Assembly (NCBI GenBank): GCA_948567375.1
Contig: OX419756.1
Location: 58,878,552 to 58,942,551 of the forward strand
DNA: 64,000 nt
DNA from: Lunularia cruciata
Taxonomy: Eukaryota; Streptophyta; Marchantiopsida; Lunulariales; Lunulariaceae
Direction of reading: 5' to 3'
The notes under the pieces: model-generated
Database searches by the model: none
What the model saw: only the letters and a program-made list of their open reading frames with translations
Told to the model about the DNA's origin: nothing
Shown here: in pieces, positions 1 to 11,199 of the stretch
Layout of the letters: the number at the start of each line of letters is the position of its first letter
Position numbering within the stretch: the first letter of the stretch is position 1
Translations under genes and position numbers: made by a program

Positions 1-123
1 TCTAAGTTCAATAACCATAGTTGTGTAACTCTCATGCGGACAAATTAAACTCTTATATGGATCCTCTAGAGTGGGAGGTCCCTCTAAGTTCAATAACCAT
101 AGTTGTGTAACTCTCATGCGTAC
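1..123. repeat. Direct repeat, ~41 bp, spaced 82 bp
   Basis: The segment at 1-41 recurs almost exactly at 83-123 (both begin tctaagttcaataaccatag), with an unrelated 41-bp spacer. The first copy begins at the window edge, so the array may extend to the left. No coding potential was seen. Confidence 0.85.
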
Positions 124-2424
124 AAACTCTCTCCTTTCTTATAAAATATAGGTACTGCTCATAAAGCCTCATTCTATAAACTCATTATAAGCTCTTAGCT
201 CACAAAAGAATGGATGAGTTTCTTCCCATGAGCACTCATATACTAACCAAAGTTACTTTATTAAGAACCTTAGTAAAATCCATATGTTACCTGAATTATC
301 CTATATAAGAAATATTATATCAATAAGACTTCACATGGTTTTTTAGCCTCATATGCCTCCCTTTGCAAAATTCCTCATGGTGAAGAAATCTAAAATTTTC
401 TCCCAATTAAAAATTATAAAATATTCTAAGTTTTATACTACATTGAACTTCATTTATAAAAAAAAAAGTGAGCTAATTGGGTCAAACAAAGAAGATTTTG
501 ACATCTACTATACAAAGTCAGTTGATCATAAAAAGTTCAAGATATAAATCATGCTCTAATATCATCAAATATAAAATTCTCGACAAAGTCCCACTTTCCA
601 ATATAAATTGATATAAACTAATCTAAAATTCATGATAAGTTTTTTTAAGATCTTGCTTGTATTTGGTCTTTCTCCTTATCTGGCCATGTTAATTTTATTA
701 AAATTATTATGAATTAATTATTATTAAAATTAAGTAGCCCTTATTAGCTAAAAATCACCAAAATACTATTTGAAGCTGAAATAGAGTGCATGCTAGGGTT
801 TTCCTCCATATATTAAAAAATTTTTCTTTCTTGCTTCATACTTTGTCCACAAATCAACATTCAATCAATTAATTATTACACATGAGAATAATAAAAATAT
901 TTATATTAGGACATAAATTTTATATTATAAAATTTTTTTTACAAATATAATAATAATAATAAATATTAACTTAATTTTACAATTCAAAATATATAGTCTA
1001 TAATAATGTGAATCAAGAACATATTTGAGTGCTCTATTTTAGAAAAAGAGTCATGAAATTGATGCTCAGCTACATTTATCCTTCTCAGGTTTTTTAATTC
1101 TCTTACTCTTACTGGATACCTTCTTTGTATTTAAATAAAAATGTCCACACAAGTGAGCAAATATACATCCTAAGACTAGGTTATGCAATGGATGAAGTGC
1201 ATTATATATCAAGTTATAGATGCAAGAATACTCGATGGAGAATGTGTAGGTGACTCTATGCAAAATTATTATGTGGAGAATGTATAGTTGAATTATAGTT
1301 GATCTCTAGGATCATCTTCAGTACATCTTGGAACTTCCAATCAAATTCATAAGATGACCATTTCAGAAAGACTTTGTTATCCTTTGTTATTATCACCGTC
1401 AAGAATTCTCAAAGGCAATAGATAAAAAAATGTAGAGATGATCATCAACAAGTTTAAAGAATAAAAAATACAAAATAGGTGATAAATTCATGAATTCACT
1501 CATGGTCAATTATAAATAGTATTCTCAATTGCACATCATTATCGTTAGAATATCATATCCATTAAATTATGAGCAGACTGAAACGACTATTAATGTCTAT
1601 TCTCAAATTCATCTGGAGTGTTAGGTAAGTATTTTTTTTTATCACATACACGAATATGTATGTCTAAGTAATTTATAGTAGATTCATCTAAATTTGTGAC
1701 GAAAAAGACATTATTTAAAATCAACCATATAAAATGAACAGAATACTATGCTACGCAAGCCACGGCGCACAACAACAGTAGAAGACAATTTTATCTGTAT
1801 AAAACATAGAGCTTTGATTCGTTATGTTATTTATAACTTATTGCAAAAAACTAAACCGCGAGGGTATTAAAGCAAGTTCGGAAGTTGCACGGAGAACTAT
1901 ATAGTAAGGGTCCACTACCTTTGTTAGAATTTCTTATTGAATGTAAATAAAATATTCTTGAGAAAAAATATATTATGATGGAGGCTAATTATAGGAGGCA
2001 AAAAGTGATACCAACGATGGAAGATAATAGTAAAAGAAGAAAAGGAGTCAATTTGCAGCGATGTCCAAAGACATTAATATACAAGGGAAGAAATTTGAGT
2101 TCTCTATAGGAGAAAAGAATTCAAACTAAAAAGTGAGTTTTCAAGTGGATGCATCAGTTTTACTTCAAAATTATTATTATTTTGTAGATTTTTACATTAT
2201 TTTAAAATTGTATTATGATGGGAATTGGTAAACCCACCTCGCCTTTTTTTGCAAATCCACCTCACCAAACAATACCAACCAATCTGAGTGTACGTATGAC
2301 AAGATTAGATCTAATGAGTAAGGAATAGTAGCAAGTAATGAACAACAACAAGTAATGGTGGGGATTTGGCGAACTGCCTCCTGCTAGAAATTCACAAGAG
2401 TTGGAGTTTGATCATTTGCATGCT
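124..2424. other. AT-rich spacer without a recognisable gene
   Basis: Strongly AT-rich DNA with homopolymer runs and short ATT/AAT repeats. The only open frames are under about 70 codons and show no family motif. I see no RNA gene or transposon boundary here. Confidence 0.6.
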
Positions 2425-2550
2425 TTCTTGTAATCTGCTTGCGTTTACTACTACTATTTGCTCATAATTTGCTTGTGTTTGCTACCACTATTTGATTGTA
2501 ATCTGCTTGCATTCGCTACAATTGGTTGCTCATAATATGCTTGCTTATTG
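2425..2550. repeat. Degenerate ~35-bp tandem repeat
   Basis: A unit with the core taatctgcttgc or cataatttgcttg followed by tttgctaccacta recurs about four times (near 2431, 2462, 2498 and 2532). It lies just upstream of the transposase remnant and may belong to its terminal region, but no terminal inverted repeat could be matched. Confidence 0.5.
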
Positions 2551-3305
2551 TCATGCCTATGAACATCCCTCCTTCATGTTCATATATTACTCTTGATGAA
2601 ACTATCACAATTTTACTATCTCATGCATATCCGGAAGGTTTTTGCAACCAAAATTGAATCCACACTCACCATAGGTAACCAGAGAGATGCTCCACTCAAA
2701 AACTGTACAATGTATTGTGTCCACGGTGGTAAGAACACTAACAAAGTCTCCTCATGTAGCACCAACATTGTTTGCATACACTGTCCTTTCCAAGTAGTCA
2801 TTTGTAAGGAAAAAAATGGTAGTTGGATGACAAAAGTCATCAATGGGAATCATAATCACGAGCTGATGGATGTGATTGCTGCATATCCAACTACAAGAGC
2901 ACTCTCAATTGTAGAGTTGCAAATTGTGCATCAATTGAGCAGAGTTGGCGTGGCACCACATCTAGTTCCTTGGTACTCTATGAAACCAACACAAGTTTTT
3001 GTGCAACAATGAAAGATATCTACCACATAAATTGTACACAAAAAAGGAAAGTGCTTGATGGAAAATCTATTATAGAGGCCTTGTTGGATGTGCTTCATTA
3101 AGGGTGGTGTTAATTACAACCTTCAACTTGATGATGGTGGAAATCTGATCCATCTGTTCATTGTACCAACATCTATTGACGCAATCATACATACATTTTC
3201 TACAAAACATACATTTTCTACAAACAAGATTTGGCCTTTGGATTCCACATACAAAAAAAATCAATACAAAATGCCTTTATTGCATGGAATTGGGGGTTCA
3301 ACAAC

Positions 3306-3595
3306 AAATCAAATTCTCACCCTACTCTATTAGTTTATGTGATAAGAATCTTTTGAGGATTACAATTAAGCAATGAGAAAGCTATAGAGGACCTTTGGCA
3401 AAAGGCTTGGAATTGATGCAAGTTGTCACTTTGTCTTTGCATTTCAACAAAAAATCAAATGTTCACACTGTTCTATTATTTTATATGATAGGAATCTTTT
3501 GAGGATTATAATTGAGCAATGAGAAAGCTGTAGAGGACCTTTAGTAAAAAGCTTGGAATTGATGCAAGTCATCACTTTATCTTTGCAACTGACCG
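3306..3595 (+). repeat. Tandem duplication (~146 bp) inside the MULE remnant
   Basis: Two adjacent diverged copies share gaatcttttgaggatta (at 3346 and 3492), followed by the same block coding for the segment before the TDRE motif. The two copies differ by many substitutions, so the duplication is old. It interrupts the transposase frame. Confidence 0.8.
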
Positions 3596-3802
3596 TGAAC
3601 TTGCATTAATGAATTCAATATCAATGGTTTCTCGGATACAATCAACATATTTTGTTTGTGGCACATTAACAAGAATGTACTTTCCAATCAAAAAATAATA
3701 TTAGACTCTAAAGATTCTTGAACTAGCTTCATGTAGTGATCGCAAGACACTATTGCTTCTTTAAGTGAGGAAGAGTATCACAAAAATATCCATCAACTTA
3801 CC

Positions 3803-4590
3803 ATCAATACTCTTAGTGCGGTTTTCCATTATCTTGCATGACATGGCTACGTCAGAAGGAGAAATTTGTTGTTGCATGACTTTGACATGCTTTGCACTTT
3901 AGGCATACATCAACTTTCAAGTGGAAGGTGGATTGCCACGTTGAAATGTTGGATCTGGATGCCAATGGAGATTTACTTGGTGTTTATGTAACATTCCAAG
4001 GACAAGAGAAATCCCAAGAGAAACATAAATTTTTAGTTCCTCAATACTCCGATGCCTCAAAGGAGCACCTTGTCTTTATTATATAACAAAGAATATACAC
4101 TCAAAGGGAGTTACACCCTTAGATTAGATTCATGGATTGGTGACATGTTAATGAGCTACAATTTTAGATTAGTTGCATGGATTGGTGATATGTCTATCAA
4201 TACTCTTAGTGCGGTTTTCCATTATCTTGCATGACATGGCTATATCAGAAGGAGAAATCTGTTGTTGCATGACTTTGACATGCTTTGCACTTTAGGCATA
4301 CATCAACTTTCAAGTGGAAGGTGGATTGCCACGTTGAAATGTTGGATCTGGATGCCAATTGGAGATTTATCTAGTGTTTATGTAACATACTGAGGACAAG
4401 AGAAATCCCAAGAGAAACACAAGGTTTAGTTCCTCAATACTCCGATACCCCAAAGGAGCACCTTGTCTTTATTATATAACAAAGAATATCCACTCAAAGG
4501 GAGTTACACCCTTAGATTAGATTCATGGATTGGTGACATGTTAATGAGCTACAATTTTAGATAAGTTGCATGGATTGGTGATATGTCTAT
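3803..4590 (+). repeat. Tandem duplication (393 bp) inside the MULE remnant
   Basis: The unit starting atcaatactcttagtgcgg at 3803 repeats at 4196. The two copies are nearly identical apart from scattered point differences (for example ctacgtcag versus ctatatcag) and single-base gains. The second copy ends near 4590, where the sequence resumes with ctttgtcc. The high similarity marks this as much younger than the 146-bp duplication just upstream. Confidence 0.9.
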
Positions 4591-5749
4591 CTTTGTCCTA
4601 TTTGGTTTGTCAAACAAGTTTGACCAAAAAGAATCTTTGGAGAATTTTCCAATAGGAATCTTAAAATAGCATAGGTGAGGTATTGTTGGAAAGCTCTTGA
4701 CGAGACAAACATGAGGAGAAAATGCCTTTTCTCTAAAGGGAGGGGGAGGGGAGAAAATATTTTTCAAAGCCTAATTCTTTTGTTTAGGCATCCAAAATAT
4801 TGAGCCAATTTTGGAGGTAATATCTTTAGGGATGCTTTTAGTGTGTTTATAGCCTCTACCCTATTAGTGGAAGTCCTTTTTGGGTGACATCTCTATCTGA
4901 TCTACTTAGATCACCATGTATAATATCTCTAAAGATATTACCAAGCCAATTTCCATCCCTAGATAATTTGTTTAGCTAATGATATTAAAGTTTATGAGTT
5001 ACTTGAAGTTTCTTGCAACTAGCAACTCTCCAACATCAGTCATACCCACAATTACCAACAAAGTTGATCTCTTTTATCCGATGGAGGAACTTTTTTGGAA
5101 GGACGTGATGAAGAAGATCTCAATCTTTGCAATGAGAGAAGCTCTCAAACAATACCACAAGTCATTTTCTCTTTATGTGGATGATCAATGCAACAATGTG
5201 TTCTAATCAACAAGGAGCATTCATTATTTACATCAGATGAGACAAACAAAGGAAAGGGATGCTAATGTGTCTTTGTCTATTTTGTATTTTGACAAGCAAT
5301 GGTTGCTTCAGCAACCATTCACATACCAACCCGATGCAAGAATTTCAAACATTAGCGGAGATCATGGAGTATATTCAACAAAAGCATAAAATGTTGCTAC
5401 CCCATCAATAAAACATGATGAAACAGGCTCTTGTTAAGATTATTATATAAGATTTTGTAGTGCGTAATCCTTTAACGATGCAACCAAGAGGTATGCCTTA
5501 TGGAACATGTGGTGCAACACATACATTCCAAAATTCCAGGAGGTGTGATCTTTCTGCCTTTGAGTTGGTGGAGAGTCTCTTTTTTCAAAATCTACCTGGT
5601 GAGTGGCAATGCGGTGTCTATCATGAGCTTGGTCACAACACTAGGAAGTGTCTAATGTTGGGATGAAGATGCCGGTAACAACCAATTTTTATTGTGAATC
5701 TTTCAATTCAAAATGATAACATTGATAAAATATAGAAATTCTTTGATCC

Positions 5750-5935
5750 AAAATACTCCCCCCGCCATCGTCCTCGACGACCCGCAAGGGGAGGCCTCCC
5801 CTTGGCCCCATGGAGTCTCGCTGCTAGATCAACGAGACCCCATCCAAGGACAAACCCGTGATGGAGTCCCAGTGCCAGGCCCGCGAGACCAAGCCAAGAG
5901 CAGGTCCCCGGCCCGGCCATTAGTCGTTGTTGTTC
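5750..5935. other. Short GC-rich island, function unknown
   Basis: An abrupt change from AT-rich DNA to about 190 bp rich in C and G (cccccgccatcgtcctcgac onward). Open frames of 70-77 codons exist on both strands, but neither shows a known motif, and overlapping antisense frames are expected by chance in GC-rich DNA. It marks the boundary between the MULE remnant and the first gene island. Confidence 0.4.
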
Positions 5936-6223
5936 ATTACTCGTAAGATCTAATCTCGTCTAACTGAACGTCGTATTCTTCTTTATTTCTTGGATCTAAT
6001 CTAGTCAAACAGAACCATTAGGTGATATTGTATGGTGCGATGGATTTACCGATTTCTTACTTTTTTCTACATTAATACGTTATTACGGTTTGGAGTGTCG
6101 GATGTAGCGATGTAGTGGAGAAAAGGTTCGTATGGACGCTCCAATGATAACAGTGGGGGTAACATGGCTCCATGTGTGCGTTGTGCTCACGCTAGCGTGA
6201 CCACAACGCACACATGCGTGAGA

Positions 6224-6305
6224 ACTGGAAGAAATTCCCTTCCACCGTGAAGTGTAGAGGTTTTTTCTTCCAGTTGAACGGTCCCCTTTCACCGTGAAGC
6301 GCACG
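6224..6305 (-). pseudogene. Two short LOR-exon-like fragments in tandem
   Basis: On the minus strand, two adjacent stretches read FTVKGD and FTVEGNFFQF-like. They match the FTVKGDFFQY block of exon 2 of the LURP-one-related pseudogene about 1.1 kb downstream (near 7380-7400), at DNA level too (gaagaaat-cccctttcaccgtgaag). They look like pieces of a duplicated relative. Nothing else of the gene is recognisable around them. Confidence 0.4.
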
Positions 6306-6875
6306 CTATAGAGCTGAAACTCACAACATCTGATTCGTTCATCGTTCAGTTCGAGTGTGTCCCAACAGTGAAAAGTTATTTCCATCTCTGGGCATCCCCT
6401 CCAGTTTGTGCTGGTGAAGAGAAGAATTACGCCTGCGCTTGCTGTGAGAGGTGTCCGGTTGGAGAGACGGAGGATTACACACTGAGAACAACTGTGTGCG
6501 TAATCAAAAAGAACTCTGCGGTCGAAATAAGTTTATAACTGGGTGAAGTATGTAGAATTCCGTTTCACATTGTTGAAAATGAGGCTCGAAGCGTCTTGTC
6601 TTCGTGTAAGAAGTGCGCTCACCAGGCGGTGACAACGGCCGTACTGTCCATAGTTAATGTTCAAAACAATCTGTATAATCCATGAAACCCGGCAACATTC
6701 CAAGCCCCAGAATTGATCCCAGTGACAATACAGAAGATGCCCTAAGTCTTGACAGAGCCAGATCGGTACGATGCTTTTATTGAGGGCTTAAGAACTGATA
6801 CGTACAGAAGTTTACAGAGCTGAACCACAAACACAAGGCCCAATGCAAGCGTAGTGCTGAAGAAATGTGAAAGAC

Positions 6876-8100
6876 TCAGTCATGGTCACCTTGTGCAATT
6901 TGGTCCATAATCACCACCAAGATGCGACGAAAGCGTGATCTGCTCCAGGATAAACCGTTACGCCATATTGGTCTTTCCCGATTAAAATGGCGGAGGTGTT
7001 TATTTTGCGACTGGCCTGCATCAGATTGTTGACAGTCACGATCATTAGCTCGATTGCACATTGAAAGATGATCTTCGATGATCACATTCTGATGACAGCG
7101 TATTAAATTCGGCTAATTTCTTCAGACATAATCTTGAGGATGCTTAACTGATTGCCAAATTTATTGTGCGATTGTTTACTAGTGCTAGTACATGAGCTTG
7201 AGTGATAATTGGGCACAAAGCAGCAGCAGTGTGGGGAGAAAAGTCCACGGATGTGTTGGAGAGTACGTTCAACATTCAGATCATCATGAAACTGGAATTT
7301 AGATCGGGAGAGGAGCACTAAGAGTAAGGACCTCTGCTATGGGAACGTCGTTGTAGAAGATGGTGTAGTTGTACTGGAAGAAATCCCCTTTCACCGTGAA
7401 GTCAGGAGTCGCTTTGGTGCTAGTTTTTCCCAAGACAACGTGAAAAGACGGCTTCAACTGAAAGAGACTGGATTTCTTCATGGTAAACAACAGATGATCC
7501 TTGCCGTCAGCACTTGTTGCCTCCCATGTGTCGTGCATGGTCACTACCTGATGGACACCATTTGTACGACTGTCACATTATAAGTCCGATAGTACAAGGC
7601 ACGATGTCTTCTCGGCATCAGCAGCTGGATCTCGTTGGAGAACGAACATAGACAGCAAACTCCAAGGACATTTGAGATAAGCCCACAAATTTTCAGAACA
7701 TATGATACTTCTACGTAGGCCCTCCCTTCATATTCCAGTATGCAGCAAATGAATCAACCAGAGACATGTCCTATTTTCTGCTCACTGCTCATGATCAATA
7801 GAAGTGTCACGATGGCAAAGTCGAGAAGCCCAATCTGTTAGATCGGATGTTTGGACAGGACTCTTTACGTTCTTGATCAATAGGACGAGGGGCTTTCCGC
7901 TAGCATCGCACAGAATCCGTTTGGTATGCACACGGGATCTTACTCTTGACTTGAAAAAGTAGATTGCCCTGGGGATCACTGATTGTAAACTTGCCACTAC
8001 TCAGTGTCAGCACCCTCTGCTCGATGATGAATTGTGCCACTTAAGGAAGACAGAAATTTGGGCTGACTGGCGCCGGTATAGTATGCATGGGTGCCGCCAT
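6876..8100 (-). pseudogene. LURP-one-related (LOR, DUF567) pseudogene, three exons
   Basis: LOR proteins are small single-domain proteins of the tubby-like fold; the founding member LURP1 acts in basal defence. Exon 1 (8100-7869) starts MAAPMHTIPAP and has the G-F-x-x-x-D-x-x-G-N pattern (GKFTISDPQGNLLFQVK), then ILCDASGKPL. Exon 2 (7547-7332) has the hallmark HDTWE, LLFTMKKSSLFQLK and FTVKGDFFQYN. Exon 3 (7015-6876) has ILIGKDQYGVTVYPGADHAF and LVVIMDQIAQGD before the stop. Introns are GT-AG and phases agree. The intended length, ~195 residues, is normal for the family. Three lesions break it: an in-frame TAA at 8041-8043 (codon 20), a one-base gain near 7930, and a one-base loss near 6925. 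The family call is firm; the dead state rests on the sequence being accurate. Confidence 0.8.
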
Positions 8101-9100
8101 TGTGAAATACTATCTCTCTCTAGGGCAATACTTCTTTCTTACAGAGGAATTCAAGCGACTCGCAACTTGGGTCTCAATACTGAGCTCGGGTCAGTTCCTT
8201 GTAGCCTTTATAGTTCCTCTCAAAGTCGCTCTAGTAAGCATGTGACCTTACATTTGACCAACCTGACATGTACCAATTTACTAGGATATTTATCCATCAA
8301 AGGAAAATGCCCACTATCATCAGTTTACCTTGCACCAACCCAGCAGCACTTGCTCGAATCTGCTTCACATGGGCAGAATGTCTGCCTTGTCTTGGGGTGG
8401 ACTGTTTATTAGTGCAGAAACATGCAAAAAATCGAGAGCTTCAACATCTTTCGCTAGCGGTTGCTTCACCCTTAACTGAACACGGGTACTATCGTCAATC
8501 CTCTACTATCTCCTAGCGGCGGAGTCGATGGCTCAGTGTCATGAGAACGAGAGTTGCATATATGGATCAACGGAGTCAAGGGCTGAGTGTGTGAGAGAGA
8601 GAGCGAGAGCACACGTGCTATGGACGAGCAAGCCCTTGCTACAGTTCACGGAAGCGGTTGCTGGGGAGGCGGTCCTGCAAAATTGGCAAGATTAGTTCGT
8701 ATGCTTAGTTGGAAGTGGGAGACATTTACTGTTTAAGAGATCAATACACCACAACCAACATACCATCATTCCTAGATAATGTAAGCCAGAGGAGGAGAAA
8801 GCAAGGCAAGTTGTTGCCTACAGTGCGTACAGTAGCCAGCACACGTTTGGGATGTACTTCTTTACATAAGCTTTGTTTGTACCGCAGTATTCCATCAACT
8901 CTCCTCTTCCTCTTCTACCAGCTGCATCTCAAATCGATACTTTCTCGGAGAGGTCGCGGGAATATTACCAGGTACTAACTGATATCTGAGAGCTCCAGGA
9001 TTAAGTATCGATTGGTGCTGTTGAGACTTGAACAGGGAGAAGACAGGCAATACAATCTCTTGTACCTTTTAGTGGTGAATCCTTTCCTTCCGTTTCTGTC
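8101..9100. other. Spacer between LOR pseudogene and phytocyanin
   Basis: About 1 kb separating two divergent genes, so it should hold the phytocyanin promoter and leader. It contains open frames up to 126 codons (8032-8412) without recognisable motifs; the frame overlaps the LOR first exon in antisense and is probably chance. A purine-rich patch (gtgagagagagagcgagag, near 8590) is the only low-complexity signal. Confidence 0.45.
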
Positions 9101-10000
9101 ATGTCTTCTCTTGCAATGTCGGCTCTGGTTGTGCTTGGTGTACTAGCTGCTTCGAACGTGGCAGCAGCTGAGACATACCAAGTTGGTGATGCGTCTCTTG
9201 GATGGGTGGTTGCTGCAAAGCCTACCAGTTACGAAGATTGGGCTGCTGAGCATAAATTCGTCGTCGGAGACGATCTTGGTATGAGAAATAGTGGCGCACA
9301 TCGTGTTCAACTTCATGTTTGGGCTAGATTTTTCATGGGTTCATGGTAGTGACATCGTGAATGTGAAGGGGTAGTTTGATAACAAATATCATGTAACCTG
9401 CACATACAATTCCTTGTCAATCCAAATCACTCTATGCTTTTGTGGCTTCTTGGATTTGGTTTCAGTCAACAGCCGCTCTCTGCCTCATATTTTACAACCG
9501 TAAATAAGTCAAAGAGTTGCAGGCCGTTATATAAGAACATGTACAAACATTCAGGTTGCCACACGGCAACCAAACCCTTCACGATGTCGATGTTCAGGAA
9601 CAAAATTTCGTCTATATGCTAAATTGTGACACATCTCCTGTTTGCAGTTTTTGGTTACACGAAAGGGGCACACAATGTCTTGCGGGTTTCAAAGGCAGAT
9701 TTTGAAAGCTGCACAATAACCGATCCCCTTGAGAAGTTCGAGAGTGGAGACGATACAATCACTTTGGCAGACGCAGATTACTACTTTATTTGCGGGATTT
9801 CCATCCATTGCACTCTCAACCAGAAGCTTCACGTGACTGTTGCCAAGACTTCCAGCCCTGCACCAAAGACTCCTGCTACCAAGACTCCAGTACCAGAAGC
9901 GGTTGTTGTCAGCCCTCCATCTGCTGCTTCTGGGCTTCAAACTGCAGGAACTTTGATTTGCAGTGCTTTCATGGTTATAATTGCTACCCTTCTAGTATGA
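9101..10000 (+). CDS. Phytocyanin, stellacyanin-like with Gln axial ligand, GPI-anchored type
   Basis: A cell-surface type-1 copper protein, predicted 176 residues from exons 9101-9278 and 9648-10000. The intron is GT-AG and splits a valine codon, which is the conserved intron position in phytocyanins. Residues 1-23 form a signal peptide (VVLGVLAASNVAAA). The cupredoxin domain covers about 24-126: GDASLGW, DWAAEHKFVVGDDLVF, then copper ligands His68, Cys108 and His113. The axial position is Gln118 (LNQKL) where most relatives have Met, which is the stellacyanin state. Cys81 and Cys114 are placed for the family disulfide. A Pro/Ala/Thr/Ser-rich linker (127-153) and a hydrophobic C-terminus (160-176) fit GPI attachment, as in early-nodulin-like proteins. 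The frame is intact, so it is probably functional. Roles of the family in cell walls and redox are not well fixed. Confidence 0.92.
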
Positions 10001-10746
10001 ATCCCTTATAGAATCTAGTCTTAGATGTAGAACTAAATGGGGCTAAATCTAGTCTTAGTTGTAGAACTAAATCAATCTCAGTTAAGATCATGTCACTTCT
10101 CAGTTCCTTCGGTATTCAGTAGTGGTTAGCGTTGACTAGTTGTAGACAGTTCTGATGGTTGTAGAATTAGCGTGCTCGTGACCCCAGCTATCTTGTACAG
10201 TCTGCAGATTTGCAGGTTGTCAGAAAATTGAATTAGAGATAGGTTATCGTGTATGGAAGTAATCTTTGAATCAATATCAATTCGAGGGTTCTTACAGTCG
10301 TGTGGTGTAATGAGTTTGTGCAAGATTTAAGATAAAGATGAGAGTACAGTTGAGAAATATTTGAGAGTTGCATCAGGATGCCACGGGCAGAAGTATTACA
10401 GGGGATACGGGTTCTCTGCCGTAGTCATCGCGAGGTTATTGCACAATTGGTGAATTTGATTCAAAGGTAGATAGACTGATAGAGAGTCACAACCTGCAGT
10501 TACAGCAGTTCGAGCTCAGAGACTAATTCAGGTGTGGGAAGGGTAAGCAATTTACATGAGATAACAACTTAATGCGACTTGTAAAAATAACTTAACAATG
10601 ACGGAGAGAATCGGTGAAGAATAGGACCTAGCAAAGACTAAGCTGGATACACTGTTGAATCCATCTAAACTCTAGGTAACAGAGTACCTCACCAGAAATC
10701 AGATTCCCGATTTGTAGACCAATTTGTAGAAGAAATGATGCAGCAA

Positions 10747-10812
10747 GCGGGATCTGCCAAGTCATCTTGTTGTGACTCGTGGTCACATACAAGGTGATTT
10801 GGCAGATCCCGC
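10747..10812. repeat. Near-perfect 66-nt hairpin (inverted repeat)
   Basis: Arms at 10747-10770 and 10789-10812 pair over all 24 positions, with two G-U wobbles on the plus strand. Inside, tgtgac (10771-10776) pairs with gtcaca (10782-10787) around a 5-nt loop, leaving one bulged base at 10788. The outer arm begins gcgggatctgccaagtcatc. Pairing stops abruptly outside the arms. This could be a small-RNA precursor, a palindromic MITE remnant, or a cruciform; the sequence alone does not decide. Confidence 0.9.
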
Positions 10813-11159
10813 ATACAGACGAATGCCAAGACTAAATTTGCTCTGCTGGTAAAATTTGATCTCCATTTTATACAGTTAGATACAATTGAATCATCTAATC
10901 GTCAGTCATTCGTCATGGCGTTGTGTGGTCATTATTGAAGGAGTTCTCGCCTGTATGTGCAATGAGTTTCTACAGTAGACACGATCAACCATGATTGCCA
11001 AGCATTTTCTTCATGAACAGTCGAGCCAGCCCAACTCGTCAGAAGTTCACGCTAGTTACACCATCAGGACTATTGTTTGATTGCTGTTGAGATTCATGTG
11101 ACTTTTGTAAATTCCATTTCTAAACTATTTCTATACGCATATGGAATGCAAGTTATAGG

Positions 11160-11196
11160 GCAGCCGGGGATAACAGGCCGATGACTCCCAAGCCCC
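11160..11196 (+). other. Short fragment resembling organellar large-subunit rRNA
   Basis: The run ccggggataacaggccgatg followed by actcccaag closely resembles the highly conserved peptidyl-transferase-region segment of bacterial-type 23S rRNA (ccggggataacaggctgat in E. coli), with one difference in the core. The downstream bases look like the mitochondrial version as I remember it. Flanking sequence does not continue the rRNA, so this would be a fragment of about 35 bp inserted in the nucleus. A short match like this could be coincidence. Confidence 0.35.
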
Positions 11197-11199
11197 CTA

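Larger units (their letters stand above)
2593..5666 (+). mobile_element. Decayed Mutator-like (MULE / FAR1-type) transposase gene
   Basis: Recognised from motifs in order along one strand. At 2593-3012 there is an open stretch with the N-terminal zinc-finger pattern of FAR1/MULE proteins (a CxxHCPF block and an NHNHE block). At 3230-3310 is the start of the DDE catalytic domain (LDSTYK, KMPLLHGIG, STTNQ), and at about 3583-3630 a second catalytic-region motif (TDRELALMN). At 5460-5666 the C-terminal part ends in a knuckle-like CxxYxxxxHxxxxC (5610-5651), in which the second cysteine of a normal CCHC knuckle is tyrosine. The frames are separated by stops and frameshifts and the middle contains internal duplications, so it cannot make a full transposase. 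A domesticated FAR1-like gene is the alternative, but the damage argues for a dead transposon. No terminal repeats were found. Confidence 0.72.

Noticed and set aside
8032-8412. 126-codon plus-strand frame.
   Set aside because: It overlaps the start of the LOR first exon in antisense and shows no domain or signal.
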